A program made the position numbers and the translations under genes. A stretch of 10,006 nt of DNA from Robiginitomaculum sp. (lineage in GTDB: Bacteria; Pseudomonadota; Alphaproteobacteria; Caulobacterales; Maricaulaceae). This document shows positions 1 to 6,136 of the stretch, piece after piece. Below the pieces are notes generated by a model, which worked only from the letters and a program-made list of their open reading frames with translations, did not search any database and was not told the origin of the DNA. Position 1 is the first letter of the stretch; every line of letters starts with the position of its first letter. The stretch lies in assembly GCA_002733485.1 (NCBI GenBank), contig NVVU01000009.1, positions 23,248 to 33,253 on the forward strand, read 5' to 3'.

Positions 1-63
1 CACCGTGACAAACTGGACGCTCTGCTGGTCATCGAAGAACCAACCCAAGCCGAATTGCCATAA
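1..63 (+). CDS. C-terminal end of an unidentified protein (partial)
   Basis: Frame 1 is open from the window edge and ends at TAA (61-63), giving the 20-residue tail HRDKLDALLVIEEPTQAELP. The tail is acidic and proline-containing with no recognisable motif, so I cannot name the family. The next gene begins at the very next base, which suggests the two are co-transcribed and perhaps translationally coupled. This assumes the frame really is coding; the piece is too short to prove it. Confidence 0.5.
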   Translation, partial: HRDKLDALLVIEEPTQAELP

Positions 64-1290
64 TTGATCAAAAATAAATTACATAACGCCGTATCGGGCA
101 TGACTGGGGCTATCTTGCTATGGATAATCGCGGTGTTTGCTACGCTGCTCATGGCAAATCCTGCTTCTGCGGTTCAAGGCGTGGCAGGGCCTATCCCCGG
201 GGCGGAACGGCATGATCTGGTTATTAAGGCGCTGGCTGGTAAGCGCGCCGGATTAATCGTCAATCAAAGCTCACGGGTGGGGGACCGGCATTTGGTGGAC
301 GTTCTTCTTGAAGACGGTATCCAAGTGCGCAAATTATTTGCGGTTGAACACGGTATTTTTGGCACGGCTGATGCCGGGGCCACACTCAATGATACAATGG
401 ATGCGCGCCGCGCCCTTCCTGTCATTTCCATCTATGGCAAAAAGAAAGCCCCCACGAAACGCGATGTTGAAAACCTGGATGTTCTGGTGTTTGACCTGCA
501 GGATGTTGGGGTGCGGTTTTATACTTATCTCAGCTCGCTTCACTATGTCATGCAAAGCTGTGCGCGCTTTCATATTCCTCTGGTGTTGCTTGATCGTCCC
601 AACCCCAATATCACTTTTGTTGATGGCCCCATATTAGAGCCTCAATTTCAGAGCTTTGTCGGCATGCACCCCATTCCGGTATTACACGGTATGACCCTTG
701 GCGAGCTGGCACGCATGATCAATGGCGAGGGATGGCTGGGTAAGGAAATGCGCTGTGACCTAACGGTAATCCCGGTGGCGCATTATACTCACTCTACCCT
801 CTATCGTCTGCCGGTACGGCCTTCACCAAATCTGCCCAATGCGCAATCCATTCGGCTTTACCCCTCATTGGCTTTGTTCGAGGCGACCACAATCAGTGTG
901 GGGCGGGGCACCGACTTTCCCTTTCAGGTTCTGGGCGGGACGCGCAAGGAGTATGGGAATATGACCTTTACCCCCCATCCGGTCTCTGGGGCTGCCCTGC
1001 ACCCCAAGCAGGAAGGAAAGGTACTCTATGGTCAGGACTTGCGTCAGGCTCAGATCGCGGGGCTGAAAATAGAGATATTCCTTGACTGGTATGGTCGTGC
1101 CAATGCGCTGGGGGCACCGTTTCTTGATCGCCCCGACTGGCTGGACAAACTGATGGGAACGGATCATTTCAGAAAGCAGGTACAGGCCGGTAAATCCGCC
1201 CGGGAAATTCGCGCCAGTTGGCAAAAAGGGTTGGGGGACTTCAAACGCCGTCGCGCGCCTTATCTTCTTTATTTTGAGTCTGGACCCTAA
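64..1290 (+). CDS. namZ: Secreted DUF1343 / NamZ-type exo-beta-N-acetylmuramidase
   Basis: The 408-residue product belongs to the DUF1343 family, whose characterised members (NamZ, GH171) release N-acetylmuramic acid from the non-reducing end of peptidoglycan fragments during wall recycling. Family blocks seen: GLIVNQSS (63-70), VEHG with Glu95, DLQDVG (144-149), RFYTY (151-155), DRPNP (177-181), LHGMTLGELARM (207-218) and YPSLALFEATT...GRGTDFPF (266-287). The N-terminus is a signal peptide: Lys3 and Lys5, a hydrophobic stretch at about 16-31, and an ASA cleavage site after Ala36, so the enzyme should act in the periplasm. I chose the TTG start at 64 because the alternative ATG at 100 (Met13) would remove both lysines of the signal peptide. 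No good Shine-Dalgarno sequence is visible, which fits coupling to the upstream gene whose stop it abuts. Length is normal for the family. The family call is firm; exact substrate is inferred. Confidence 0.9.
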   Translation: MIKNKLHNAVSGMTGAILLWIIAVFATLLMANPASAVQGVAGPIPGAERHDLVIKALAGKRAGLIVNQSSRVGDRHLVDVLLEDGIQVRKLFAVEHGIFGTADAGATLNDTMDARRALPVISIYGKKKAPTKRDVENLDVLVFDLQDVGVRFYTYLSSLHYVMQSCARFHIPLVLLDRPNPNITFVDGPILEPQFQSFVGMHPIPVLHGMTLGELARMINGEGWLGKEMRCDLTVIPVAHYTHSTLYRLPVRPSPNLPNAQSIRLYPSLALFEATTISVGRGTDFPFQVLGGTRKEYGNMTFTPHPVSGAALHPKQEGKVLYGQDLRQAQIAGLKIEIFLDWYGRANALGAPFLDRPDWLDKLMGTDHFRKQVQAGKSAREIRASWQKGLGDFKRRRAPYLLYFESGP

Positions 1291-1312
1291 AGCGAACGGG
1301 TCTCGAAAACTG
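1287..1312 (+). repeat. Copy 1 of a 26-bp imperfect direct repeat
   Basis: This stretch matches 7506-7531 at 21 of 26 positions in the same orientation, including ten identical bases (CTAAAGCGAA) and then GGTCTC. It overlaps the namZ stop codon. Here GACCC (1283-1287) and GGGTC (1298-1302) can form a stem around TAAAGCGAAC. The two copies lie just outside the regulator-plus-sulfur block. By my rough estimate a match this good could occur by chance in a window this size, so the repeat is tentative. Confidence 0.35.
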
Positions 1313-1403
1313 AATTTCCAGTTAGTTCAGACTGCAAGCCGGCGTCATTTGGCAATCGCCTGCTCAGTTTGATTTTTTGCCTGAGAATCAAAGCGTATAG
1401 TGC
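1291..1403. other. Convergent intergenic gap with weak terminator-like inverted repeats
   Basis: This gap lies between the 3' ends of namZ and the Lrp-type gene, so both transcripts should end here. The best inverted repeats are TTTGATT (1368-1374) with AATCAAA (1386-1392), and CTCAG (1363-1367) with CTGAG (1381-1385). They overlap and are mutually exclusive. A run of six T lies at 1373-1378, but inside the loop rather than after the stem. No classic GC-rich hairpin followed by a T-tract is visible on either strand, so a bidirectional terminator is only a guess. No coding sequence is seen. Confidence 0.3.
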
Positions 1404-1871
1404 TTACTCCGTTACGGGTAAAATTGTGGTTGCCTTGATCTCTTCCATGGCCAGAAGCGCTGTGACATTATAAATATGCACTTCTGAAATCAGAGCCTGA
1501 TAAAAGATATCATAGGCGCTGGCATTTTTTACCCGGATTTTAAGAATGTAGTCGATGTCTCCGGCCAGACGGTATGCTTCCAGCACCTCGGGCCGCTTCT
1601 GAATGGCGGTCAAAAACTTGTTTTGCCAATTGGCCTCATGCTCATTGGTGCGAACCAGAACAAAGAAACAGGCTTCCAGCCCCAGCTTCTCAGGGTCCAG
1701 AATGACGGTTTGCCGAGTGATGACCCCGGATTTGCGCATTTTGCGGATGCGGTTCCACACAGGCGTCTTGGAAGAGCCCACATTTTTGGCAATTTCGTCA
1801 AAAGACTGGCTTGCATCATTTTGAAGCTCCGTGAGGATTTTCCGATCCAGCGTATCCAGTGAAAATGTCAT
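1404..1871 (-). CDS. Lrp/AsnC-family transcriptional regulator
   Basis: The 155-residue product has the normal length and architecture of the family. An N-terminal winged helix-turn-helix starts with LDTLDRKILTELQNDAS, with the helix-turn-helix at roughly 22-50 (FDEIAKNVG, then SSKTPVWNRIRKM). A RAM/ligand-binding domain covers about 65-145 and includes the typical AGDIDYIL segment (103-110). These proteins form dimers and octamers and often sense amino acids. The ATG at 1871 is preceded by a strong purine-rich site (AAGGGGAAAGGA, 1883 down to 1872). The gene is divergent from cysG across 138 bases that contain two palindromes, one sitting on this gene's own -10 box. This suggests autoregulation and control of the sulfur operon, possibly in response to cysteine or methionine. 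The family call is firm; the target and effector are inferred. Confidence 0.93.
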   Translation of the reverse strand: MTFSLDTLDRKILTELQNDASQSFDEIAKNVGSSKTPVWNRIRKMRKSGVITRQTVILDPEKLGLEACFFVLVRTNEHEANWQNKFLTAIQKRPEVLEAYRLAGDIDYILKIRVKNASAYDIFYQALISEVHIYNVTALLAMEEIKATTILPVTE

Positions 1872-1897
1872 TCCTTTCCCCTTGTCAGTATGATGAG

Positions 1898-1922
1898 TAT
1901 ATTCCGATTATATCGCAATATA
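1898..1922. promoter_or_regulatory. 25-bp near-perfect palindrome, candidate autoregulatory operator
   Basis: The arms TATATTcCGAT (1898-1908) and ATCGcAATATA (1912-1922) are mirror complements with a single mismatched pair (C1904/C1916) around the centre TAT (1909-1911). The symmetry spans two helical turns, as expected for a dimeric regulator. The palindrome covers the TATAAT box of the Lrp-type gene, so a bound protein would block that promoter. It matches the E. coli Lrp consensus poorly, so a regulator-specific site or a different protein is possible. Confidence 0.6.
1907..1912 (-). promoter_or_regulatory. -10 box (TATAAT) for the Lrp-type gene
   Basis: Read on the minus strand, this is a perfect TATAAT hexamer, 35 bases upstream of the regulator's ATG. 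That would place transcription initiation near 1900 and give a leader of about 28 bases containing the purine-rich ribosome site. No convincing -35 hexamer is seen 16-18 bases upstream (the region reads roughly GGATAT), so the promoter may be weak or activator-assisted. The hexamer lies at the centre of the 25-bp palindrome. Confidence 0.55.
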
Positions 1923-1964
1923 TAAAATAATATCCCTAAAGGCAAAGCATATCTACATAACCAA

Positions 1965-1977
1965 AGAATAATATTCT
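1965..1977. promoter_or_regulatory. AGAAT-aat-ATTCT inverted repeat, candidate Lrp-family site upstream of cysG
   Basis: This is a perfect 5-3-5 inverted repeat. With one flanking base on each side (1964-1978) it agrees with the published E. coli Lrp consensus YAGHAWATTWTDCTR at 13 of 15 positions. Its centre (1971) is 39 bases before the cysG start codon at 2010, the same distance as the other palindrome's centre from the regulator's start. It would lie in the spacer between the -35 and -10 of the proposed cysG promoter, a position suited to repression. Confidence 0.55.
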
Positions 1978-1978
1978 A

Positions 1979-1984
1979 TATTAT
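1979..1984 (+). promoter_or_regulatory. Possible -10 box (TATTAT) for the sulfur operon
   Basis: TATTAT differs from TATAAT at one position. Initiation about 7 bases downstream (near 1991) would leave a leader of about 19 bases that still contains the AGGA ribosome site of cysG. No good -35 hexamer is visible about 17 bases upstream (around 1956-1961, CATAAC), so the operon may depend on an activator, or the real promoter may be another AT-rich segment of this region. Confidence 0.35.
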
Positions 1985-1999
1985 GGGCAGGCCTAGAAT

Positions 2000-2003
2000 A
2001 GGA
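2000..2003 (+). promoter_or_regulatory. Ribosome binding site that decides the cysG start
   Basis: AGGA lies 6 bases before the ATG at 2010. The upstream in-frame ATG at 1983 has no Shine-Dalgarno sequence and overlaps the proposed -10 box. The product starting at 2010 begins MNYFPIF, which lines up with the E. coli CysG start MDHLPIF, so 2010 is preferred. Confidence 0.7.
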
Positions 2004-2009
2004 TTGTCC

Positions 2010-3404
2010 ATGAACTATTTCCCCATATTTGTTGAGATCAAAGAGCGCCCGGTCCTGATCAGTGGTGGAGGAGCCATGGCCGTTGCCAAGCTTCGCCTCC
2101 TGATGAAAACCAGTGCCTCTCTGGTGGTTTTTGCCGTGGAGGCAGAGCCACAGATCACGTCCTGGGCGTATGAGGGCAGGCTGGTTCTTTTTCATCGTCC
2201 TGTGTTTGCGGCTGATCTGAAGGGGGCAGCGCTGCTTTATATTACCGACGAGGCGGCGGATCATCATCAGCACATCGCAGCCATGGCGCGGGTAAACGGC
2301 ATTCCCGTCAATATTGTTGATAATCTTGAGGGCAGCACCTTCATCACCCCGGCCATTGTTGATCGGGATCCGGTCACCATCGCGATTGGGACAGAAGGGG
2401 CCGCGCCCGTTCTTGCCCGCGCCATCAAACGTGACCTTGAAGAGCGCCTGCCCGTTCATCTGGGCCTTTTGGCAAAGGCAGGGAAAATCTTCAGACCTTT
2501 GGCCAAAAGCCTGCTCAGCGGGCGCAAGCATCGTGAGTTCTGGATAGAATATTATGATGATACGGGGCCTGGAACCATTGAGGCCAATGGTGCCGACGGC
2601 CTGCCTGCGGCCCTCTATGCACTTTTAGCTCGCCATGTGAGCGCAGAAACAGCGCCGGGCCATGTCGATCTGGTCGGTGCTGGGCCCGGGGATCCAGATT
2701 TATTGACGCTAAAAGCAAGAAAAGCCCTCGATCGGGCGGACGTGGTGATCCATGATCAACTGGTGGCGCCAGAAATTCTGGAGCTTGCGCGCCGCGAAGC
2801 CATCATCATTGCTGCGGGAAAGAAAGGGTTTGGGACCTCCACCCCACAGGAGAAAATCAATGCGCTGATGGTTGCCCATGCCCGCGCCGGTAAGCATGTG
2901 GTGCGGCTAAAGTCTGGCGACCCAGCCGTATTTGGCCGGTTGGATGAGGAAATCGAAGCCCTTGAGGCCGCCGCCATTGACTGGCGGATCATCCCCGGCA
3001 TTACAGCGGCCTCTGCGGCAATTGCACAAATCGGACAGTCTTTTACCTGCCGTGGCCGCAATTCTTCCATCCGCTTTCTCACTGGGCATGACGTCCTTGG
3101 TTTTGCTGAACAGGACTGGCGCACGCTGGCCCGTGCCAAAGAGGTGGCGGCGATTTATATGGGCAAAAAGAGCGCCCGTTTTCTTCAGGGTCGATTGTTG
3201 ATGAATAATGCCGATCCGAATACGCCGATCACCCTGGTTGAAAATGCATCACGGGCGCAAACGCGCATTATTGCTACCACCCTAGCTGAGCTGCCTGGCG
3301 CTGTGGATGGCCTGCAAGGCCCGACGATCATGCTTTTGGGGCTGGCCCCTCGCCAGGGGGCGCAGGATGCAGACCGCCATGCTCCCATGGAGCTGGCATT
3401 ATGA
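2010..3404 (+). CDS. cysG: Siroheme synthase CysG (trifunctional)
   Basis: The 464-residue product makes siroheme from uroporphyrinogen III, the cofactor needed by the sulfite reductase two genes downstream. The N-terminal half (about 1-205) is the precorrin-2 dehydrogenase/sirohydrochlorin ferrochelatase: SGGGAMAVAKLRLL (18-31) is the NAD-binding loop and Asp104 in NIVD matches the E. coli catalytic Asp104. The C-terminal half (about 217-455) is the S-adenosylmethionine-dependent uroporphyrinogen III methyltransferase: LVGAGPGD (221-228), VVRLKSGDP (297-305), PGITAAS (329-335) and YMG with Met384. Length and numbering follow E. coli CysG (457 residues) closely. At the position of the E. coli phosphoserine 128 the residue is Thr128 (GTEG). 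The gene is first in the operon and its TGA overlaps the next ATG by 4 bases. The function is close to certain. Confidence 0.96.
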   Translation: MNYFPIFVEIKERPVLISGGGAMAVAKLRLLMKTSASLVVFAVEAEPQITSWAYEGRLVLFHRPVFAADLKGAALLYITDEAADHHQHIAAMARVNGIPVNIVDNLEGSTFITPAIVDRDPVTIAIGTEGAAPVLARAIKRDLEERLPVHLGLLAKAGKIFRPLAKSLLSGRKHREFWIEYYDDTGPGTIEANGADGLPAALYALLARHVSAETAPGHVDLVGAGPGDPDLLTLKARKALDRADVVIHDQLVAPEILELARREAIIIAAGKKGFGTSTPQEKINALMVAHARAGKHVVRLKSGDPAVFGRLDEEIEALEAAAIDWRIIPGITAASAAIAQIGQSFTCRGRNSSIRFLTGHDVLGFAEQDWRTLARAKEVAAIYMGKKSARFLQGRLLMNNADPNTPITLVENASRAQTRIIATTLAELPGAVDGLQGPTIMLLGLAPRQGAQDADRHAPMELAL

Positions 3405-3709
3405 AACTTCTGCGAAAAATCATGGTCGTTACGGCCAATGACCTTCTGATGGGCGATGCGGTTTGGTTGACCATTGATGATGGCTGGACCCGTGACATCA
3501 CCAGGGCCGAGACCACGCAGGAAAAAGCGCGGGCGCAAGCCCGCCTGTTGAGCGCCCAGAGCCAGAGCGATGCGGTGATTGGTCCCTATCTGGCCGAAGT
3601 CAGACTTGGCCCAGATGGGCCGGAACCTTTGCATTTTCGCGAAATTTTTCGCACTCGCGGCCCTTCCAACTACGCCCATGGCAAACAGGAAATCCGCCCC
3701 GGCGGCTGA
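3401..3709 (+). CDS. DUF2849 protein of the sulfite-reduction operon
   Basis: The 102-residue product matches the DUF2849 family, small alphaproteobacterial proteins usually encoded next to the sulfite reductase gene. Recognisable blocks are VVTANDLLMGDAVWLT (9-24), GGWT-like DGWTRD (27-32), an Ala-rich middle, GPYLAEV (61-67) and the terminal PLHFREIFRTRGPSN segment (75-89). There is no signal peptide, membrane segment or cysteine, so it is a cytoplasmic protein that binds no Fe-S cluster by itself. The ATG overlaps the cysG stop (ATGA), with GGAG at 3389-3392 as the ribosome site, and cysI follows after 11 bases. The tight coupling between siroheme synthase and the siroheme enzyme suggests a role in cofactor delivery or in assembly or stability of CysI, but this is inference only. 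Confidence 0.85.
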   Translation: MKLLRKIMVVTANDLLMGDAVWLTIDDGWTRDITRAETTQEKARAQARLLSAQSQSDAVIGPYLAEVRLGPDGPEPLHFREIFRTRGPSNYAHGKQEIRPGG

Positions 3710-3720
3710 GGAGATGATCT

Positions 3721-5391
3721 GTGTATACATACAATGATTTTGACCACGCGTTTGTGCGTGAACGCATTGCCCAGTTTCGCGCGCAAGTGGAACGGCGCAT
3801 GGCAGGCCATCTCACCGAAGAGGAGTTCAAACCTCTTCGTCTGATGAATGGTCTCTATCTGCAACTTCATGCTTATATGCTACGTATTGCCATACCTTAC
3901 GGCACGCTGAATGCCCGACAAATGAGGCAATTGGCCATGATCGCCACGCGCTGGGACAAGGGCTATGGTCATTTCACCACGCGCCAGAATATACAGTTCA
4001 ACTGGCCAAAACTGCGCGATGTGCCTGATATTCTGGAAGACCTGGCCGATGTGCAGATGCATGCCATCCAGACCTCAGGCAATACCATCCGCAATGTTAC
4101 TGCGGATCATTTCGCCGGGGCGGCGGCTGATGAAATTGCCGACCCGCGCCCCTATGCAGAACTGATCCGCCAATGGTCCACTGACCATCCGGAATTTCAG
4201 TTTCTGCCGCGCAAGTTCAAAATTGCGCTCACCGGCAGCCCCGATGATCGCGCCGTTACCAGGGCCCATGACATAGGCCTACGTATGGTTCGCAATGATG
4301 CCGGCGATACGGGGTTTGAAGTGATTATCGGCGGCGGGCTTGGCCGCACCCCGATTATTGGCAAAGTGCTGCGTGTATTTTTACCAGTTCAGGATTTGCT
4401 CCCCTATCTGGAAGCGATTGTCAGCGTCTATAACCTGCTTGGGCGGCGAGATAATAAATATAAGGCACGTATTAAAATCACCGTTCGCGAGCATGGTATG
4501 GAGGCCATTCGCAGGCTCGTAGAAGACGAGTTTTCTGTGCGTCGGAGCAGTTTTAAGGGTGCGGATCAGGCTCTTTTGAATGACATTAAAGAGAATTTCC
4601 GACCACCCGCCTTTATCAATGCCCCGGTGGATGGTTTTCAAGTCGACCGGGAAGGGGATGTGCAATTCAATACCTGGGCGAAGACCAATCTGGCGGGGCA
4701 CAAGCATCCGGATTATGCGATTGTTACCATCTCGCTAAAAGCACACGGCGCTACGCCGGGGGACGCTACGGCAAAGCAGATGCAGGTCATGGCAGATCTC
4801 GCGGAACGCTATGGTCATGATGAGCTGCGCATCAGCCATGAGCAGAATATCATCCTGCCCCATGTGCATAAATCCCATCTTTTTGATGTCTATAATACCT
4901 TAAGCGAAGTGGGCCTTGCCACCGCCAACATAGGGCTGGTTTCCGATATTATCGCTTGCCCCGGCATGGATTATTGCGCTTTGGCCACGGCGCGCTCTAT
5001 CCCCATTGCGCAGGCAATAGCCACGCGCATGGATACATTGAAGCTGGAACACGACATTGGCCCGCTGAAAATCAAGATATCGGGCTGCATTAACGCCTGT
5101 GGTCATCATCATCTGGGCCATATTGGCATACTTGGTCTGGACCGGGCAGGCGTTGAAAACTACCAGATTACGCTGGGCGGTGAGGCAACCCAAAATGCCC
5201 GGCTTGGCCAGCGTGCCGGCCCGGGCTTTCCTGCCAGTGAAATTGTACCGGCGATAGAGCGGATCGTTTTTGCCTATCTGGAGTGCCGCAAAAGCTCTGC
5301 CGAAACTTTCATAGAAACCTGTCACCGGATTGGCCTGGGGCCATTCAAAGTCGTGCTATACGGCGAAGGATGTGCCAGCCATGCTGCCTGA
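3721..5391 (+). CDS. cysI: Assimilatory sulfite reductase, siroheme/[4Fe-4S] hemoprotein
   Basis: The 556-residue product reduces sulfite to sulfide with six electrons. It has the duplicated ferredoxin-like/core layout of the nitrite-sulfite reductase family. First half: RLMNGLYLQLHAYMLRIAIP, HFTTRQNIQFNW and QTSGNTIRNVTAD. Second half: the cluster-binding cysteines Cys413-x5-Cys419 (ACPGMDYCALA) and Cys456-x3-Cys460 (SGCINACGHH), which hold the [4Fe-4S] cluster bridged to siroheme. The start is GTG at 3721, with GAGGAGA at 3708-3714, six bases upstream. The resulting N-terminus (MYTYNDFDHAFV) fits alphaproteobacterial homologues. No flavoprotein CysJ gene is present in the operon, and a ferredoxin-NADP+ reductase lies at its end, so a ferredoxin-dependent enzyme is more likely than the E. 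coli NADPH type. A nitrite reductase role is unlikely given cysH and cysG as neighbours. Confidence 0.93.
   Translation: MYTYNDFDHAFVRERIAQFRAQVERRMAGHLTEEEFKPLRLMNGLYLQLHAYMLRIAIPYGTLNARQMRQLAMIATRWDKGYGHFTTRQNIQFNWPKLRDVPDILEDLADVQMHAIQTSGNTIRNVTADHFAGAAADEIADPRPYAELIRQWSTDHPEFQFLPRKFKIALTGSPDDRAVTRAHDIGLRMVRNDAGDTGFEVIIGGGLGRTPIIGKVLRVFLPVQDLLPYLEAIVSVYNLLGRRDNKYKARIKITVREHGMEAIRRLVEDEFSVRRSSFKGADQALLNDIKENFRPPAFINAPVDGFQVDREGDVQFNTWAKTNLAGHKHPDYAIVTISLKAHGATPGDATAKQMQVMADLAERYGHDELRISHEQNIILPHVHKSHLFDVYNTLSEVGLATANIGLVSDIIACPGMDYCALATARSIPIAQAIATRMDTLKLEHDIGPLKIKISGCINACGHHHLGHIGILGLDRAGVENYQITLGGEATQNARLGQRAGPGFPASEIVPAIERIVFAYLECRKSSAETFIETCHRIGLGPFKVVLYGEGCASHAA
5366..5370 (+). promoter_or_regulatory. 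Ribosome binding site that decides the cysH start
   Basis: AAGGA lies 10 bases before the ATG at 5381. The longer reading frame from 5330 would add 17 residues that are read from inside cysI coding sequence and do not resemble the family, so 5381 is the better start. Confidence 0.65.
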
Positions 5392-6136
5392 AGTCTCTCC
5401 TTCCCCATTATCAGCTTGCATTGCAGCGCTGAACGCCAGACACGCAAACCACACCGCCTTGGCGGTGCTGGAGTATTGCCTTGATCGTGCCGTGCTGGGA
5501 AAAACGGCGCTGGTTTCTTCTTTTGGCGCTGAATCGGTTGTGCTCTTGCATCTTGCTTCCATGGTTGACCGGTCTGTTCCGATTCTGTTTCTCGACACGA
5601 AAATGCTGTTTCCTGAAACCCTTGCGTATCAGATTGAGGTCGCCAAAACGCTTGGATTTTCTGATGTGCGCATTCTCCGACCGGATCGCCAGCAAGTTTT
5701 GGCAATGGACCCCGATAATACGCTGCACCAGCGTGATCATGACGCCTGTTGTGTTTTGCGAAAAACACAGCCGTTGGCCAATGCCCTTGCTTCTTTTGAT
5801 ACCTGGATATCCGGGCGCAAGCGTTTTCAGGGCAAGGCCCGTGCGGCACTGGAATTTTTTGAACCCGATGGGGAAACTAGGATCAAAGTGAACCCGCTGG
5901 CCCATTGGCGCCCGCAGGAAATCCGCCAATATATACAGGATAACCACTTGCCACGGCACCCTCTGGTAAACCAGGGATATCCCTCCATAGGGTGCGCGCC
6001 TTGCACCAGCCGCGTTCAAAATGGCGAAGATCCACGTGCCGGGCGTTGGCGGGGGCATGAAAAAGCTGAATGCGGTATCCATTTAATCAATGGCAAACTG
6101 GTTCGCGGTGTGTTGCCACAAGGAGAGAAACTGTGA
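5381..6136 (+). CDS. cysH: APS/PAPS reductase of the [4Fe-4S] type (CysH)
   Basis: The 251-residue product reduces adenylyl sulfate, or its 3'-phospho form, to sulfite. It is a PP-loop-fold protein: SSFGAESVVLLHL (46-58) is the nucleotide-binding loop and LFLDTKMLFPET follows. It has both cysteine pairs of the Fe4S class, Cys123-Cys124 (ACCVLRK) and Cys205-x2-Cys208 (GCAPC), and the catalytic C-terminal cysteine Cys231 in ECGIH. The E. coli PAPS-only enzyme lacks the two cluster pairs, so this enzyme probably prefers APS, with thioredoxin or glutaredoxin as donor. The start at 5381 overlaps the cysI stop by 11 bases, and the stop overlaps the next GTG by 4 bases. No APS kinase gene is in the window, which agrees with APS use but does not prove it. 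Confidence 0.93.
   Translation: MLPEVSPSPLSACIAALNARHANHTALAVLEYCLDRAVLGKTALVSSFGAESVVLLHLASMVDRSVPILFLDTKMLFPETLAYQIEVAKTLGFSDVRILRPDRQQVLAMDPDNTLHQRDHDACCVLRKTQPLANALASFDTWISGRKRFQGKARAALEFFEPDGETRIKVNPLAHWRPQEIRQYIQDNHLPRHPLVNQGYPSIGCAPCTSRVQNGEDPRAGRWRGHEKAECGIHLINGKLVRGVLPQGEKL

Noticed and set aside
1983..2009. Upstream in-frame ATG that would lengthen CysG by nine residues
   Set aside because: It has no ribosome binding site, overlaps the proposed -10 box, and the extra residues have no counterpart in CysG homologues.
3185..3730. Minus-strand open frame spanning the cysG-DUF2849 junction
   Set aside because: It is antisense to two well-supported genes and its product has no recognisable features.
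5411..6082. Long minus-strand open frame (223 codons) opposite cysH
   Set aside because: It mirrors the cysH coding frame, its translation resembles no family, and cysH is certain from its motifs.
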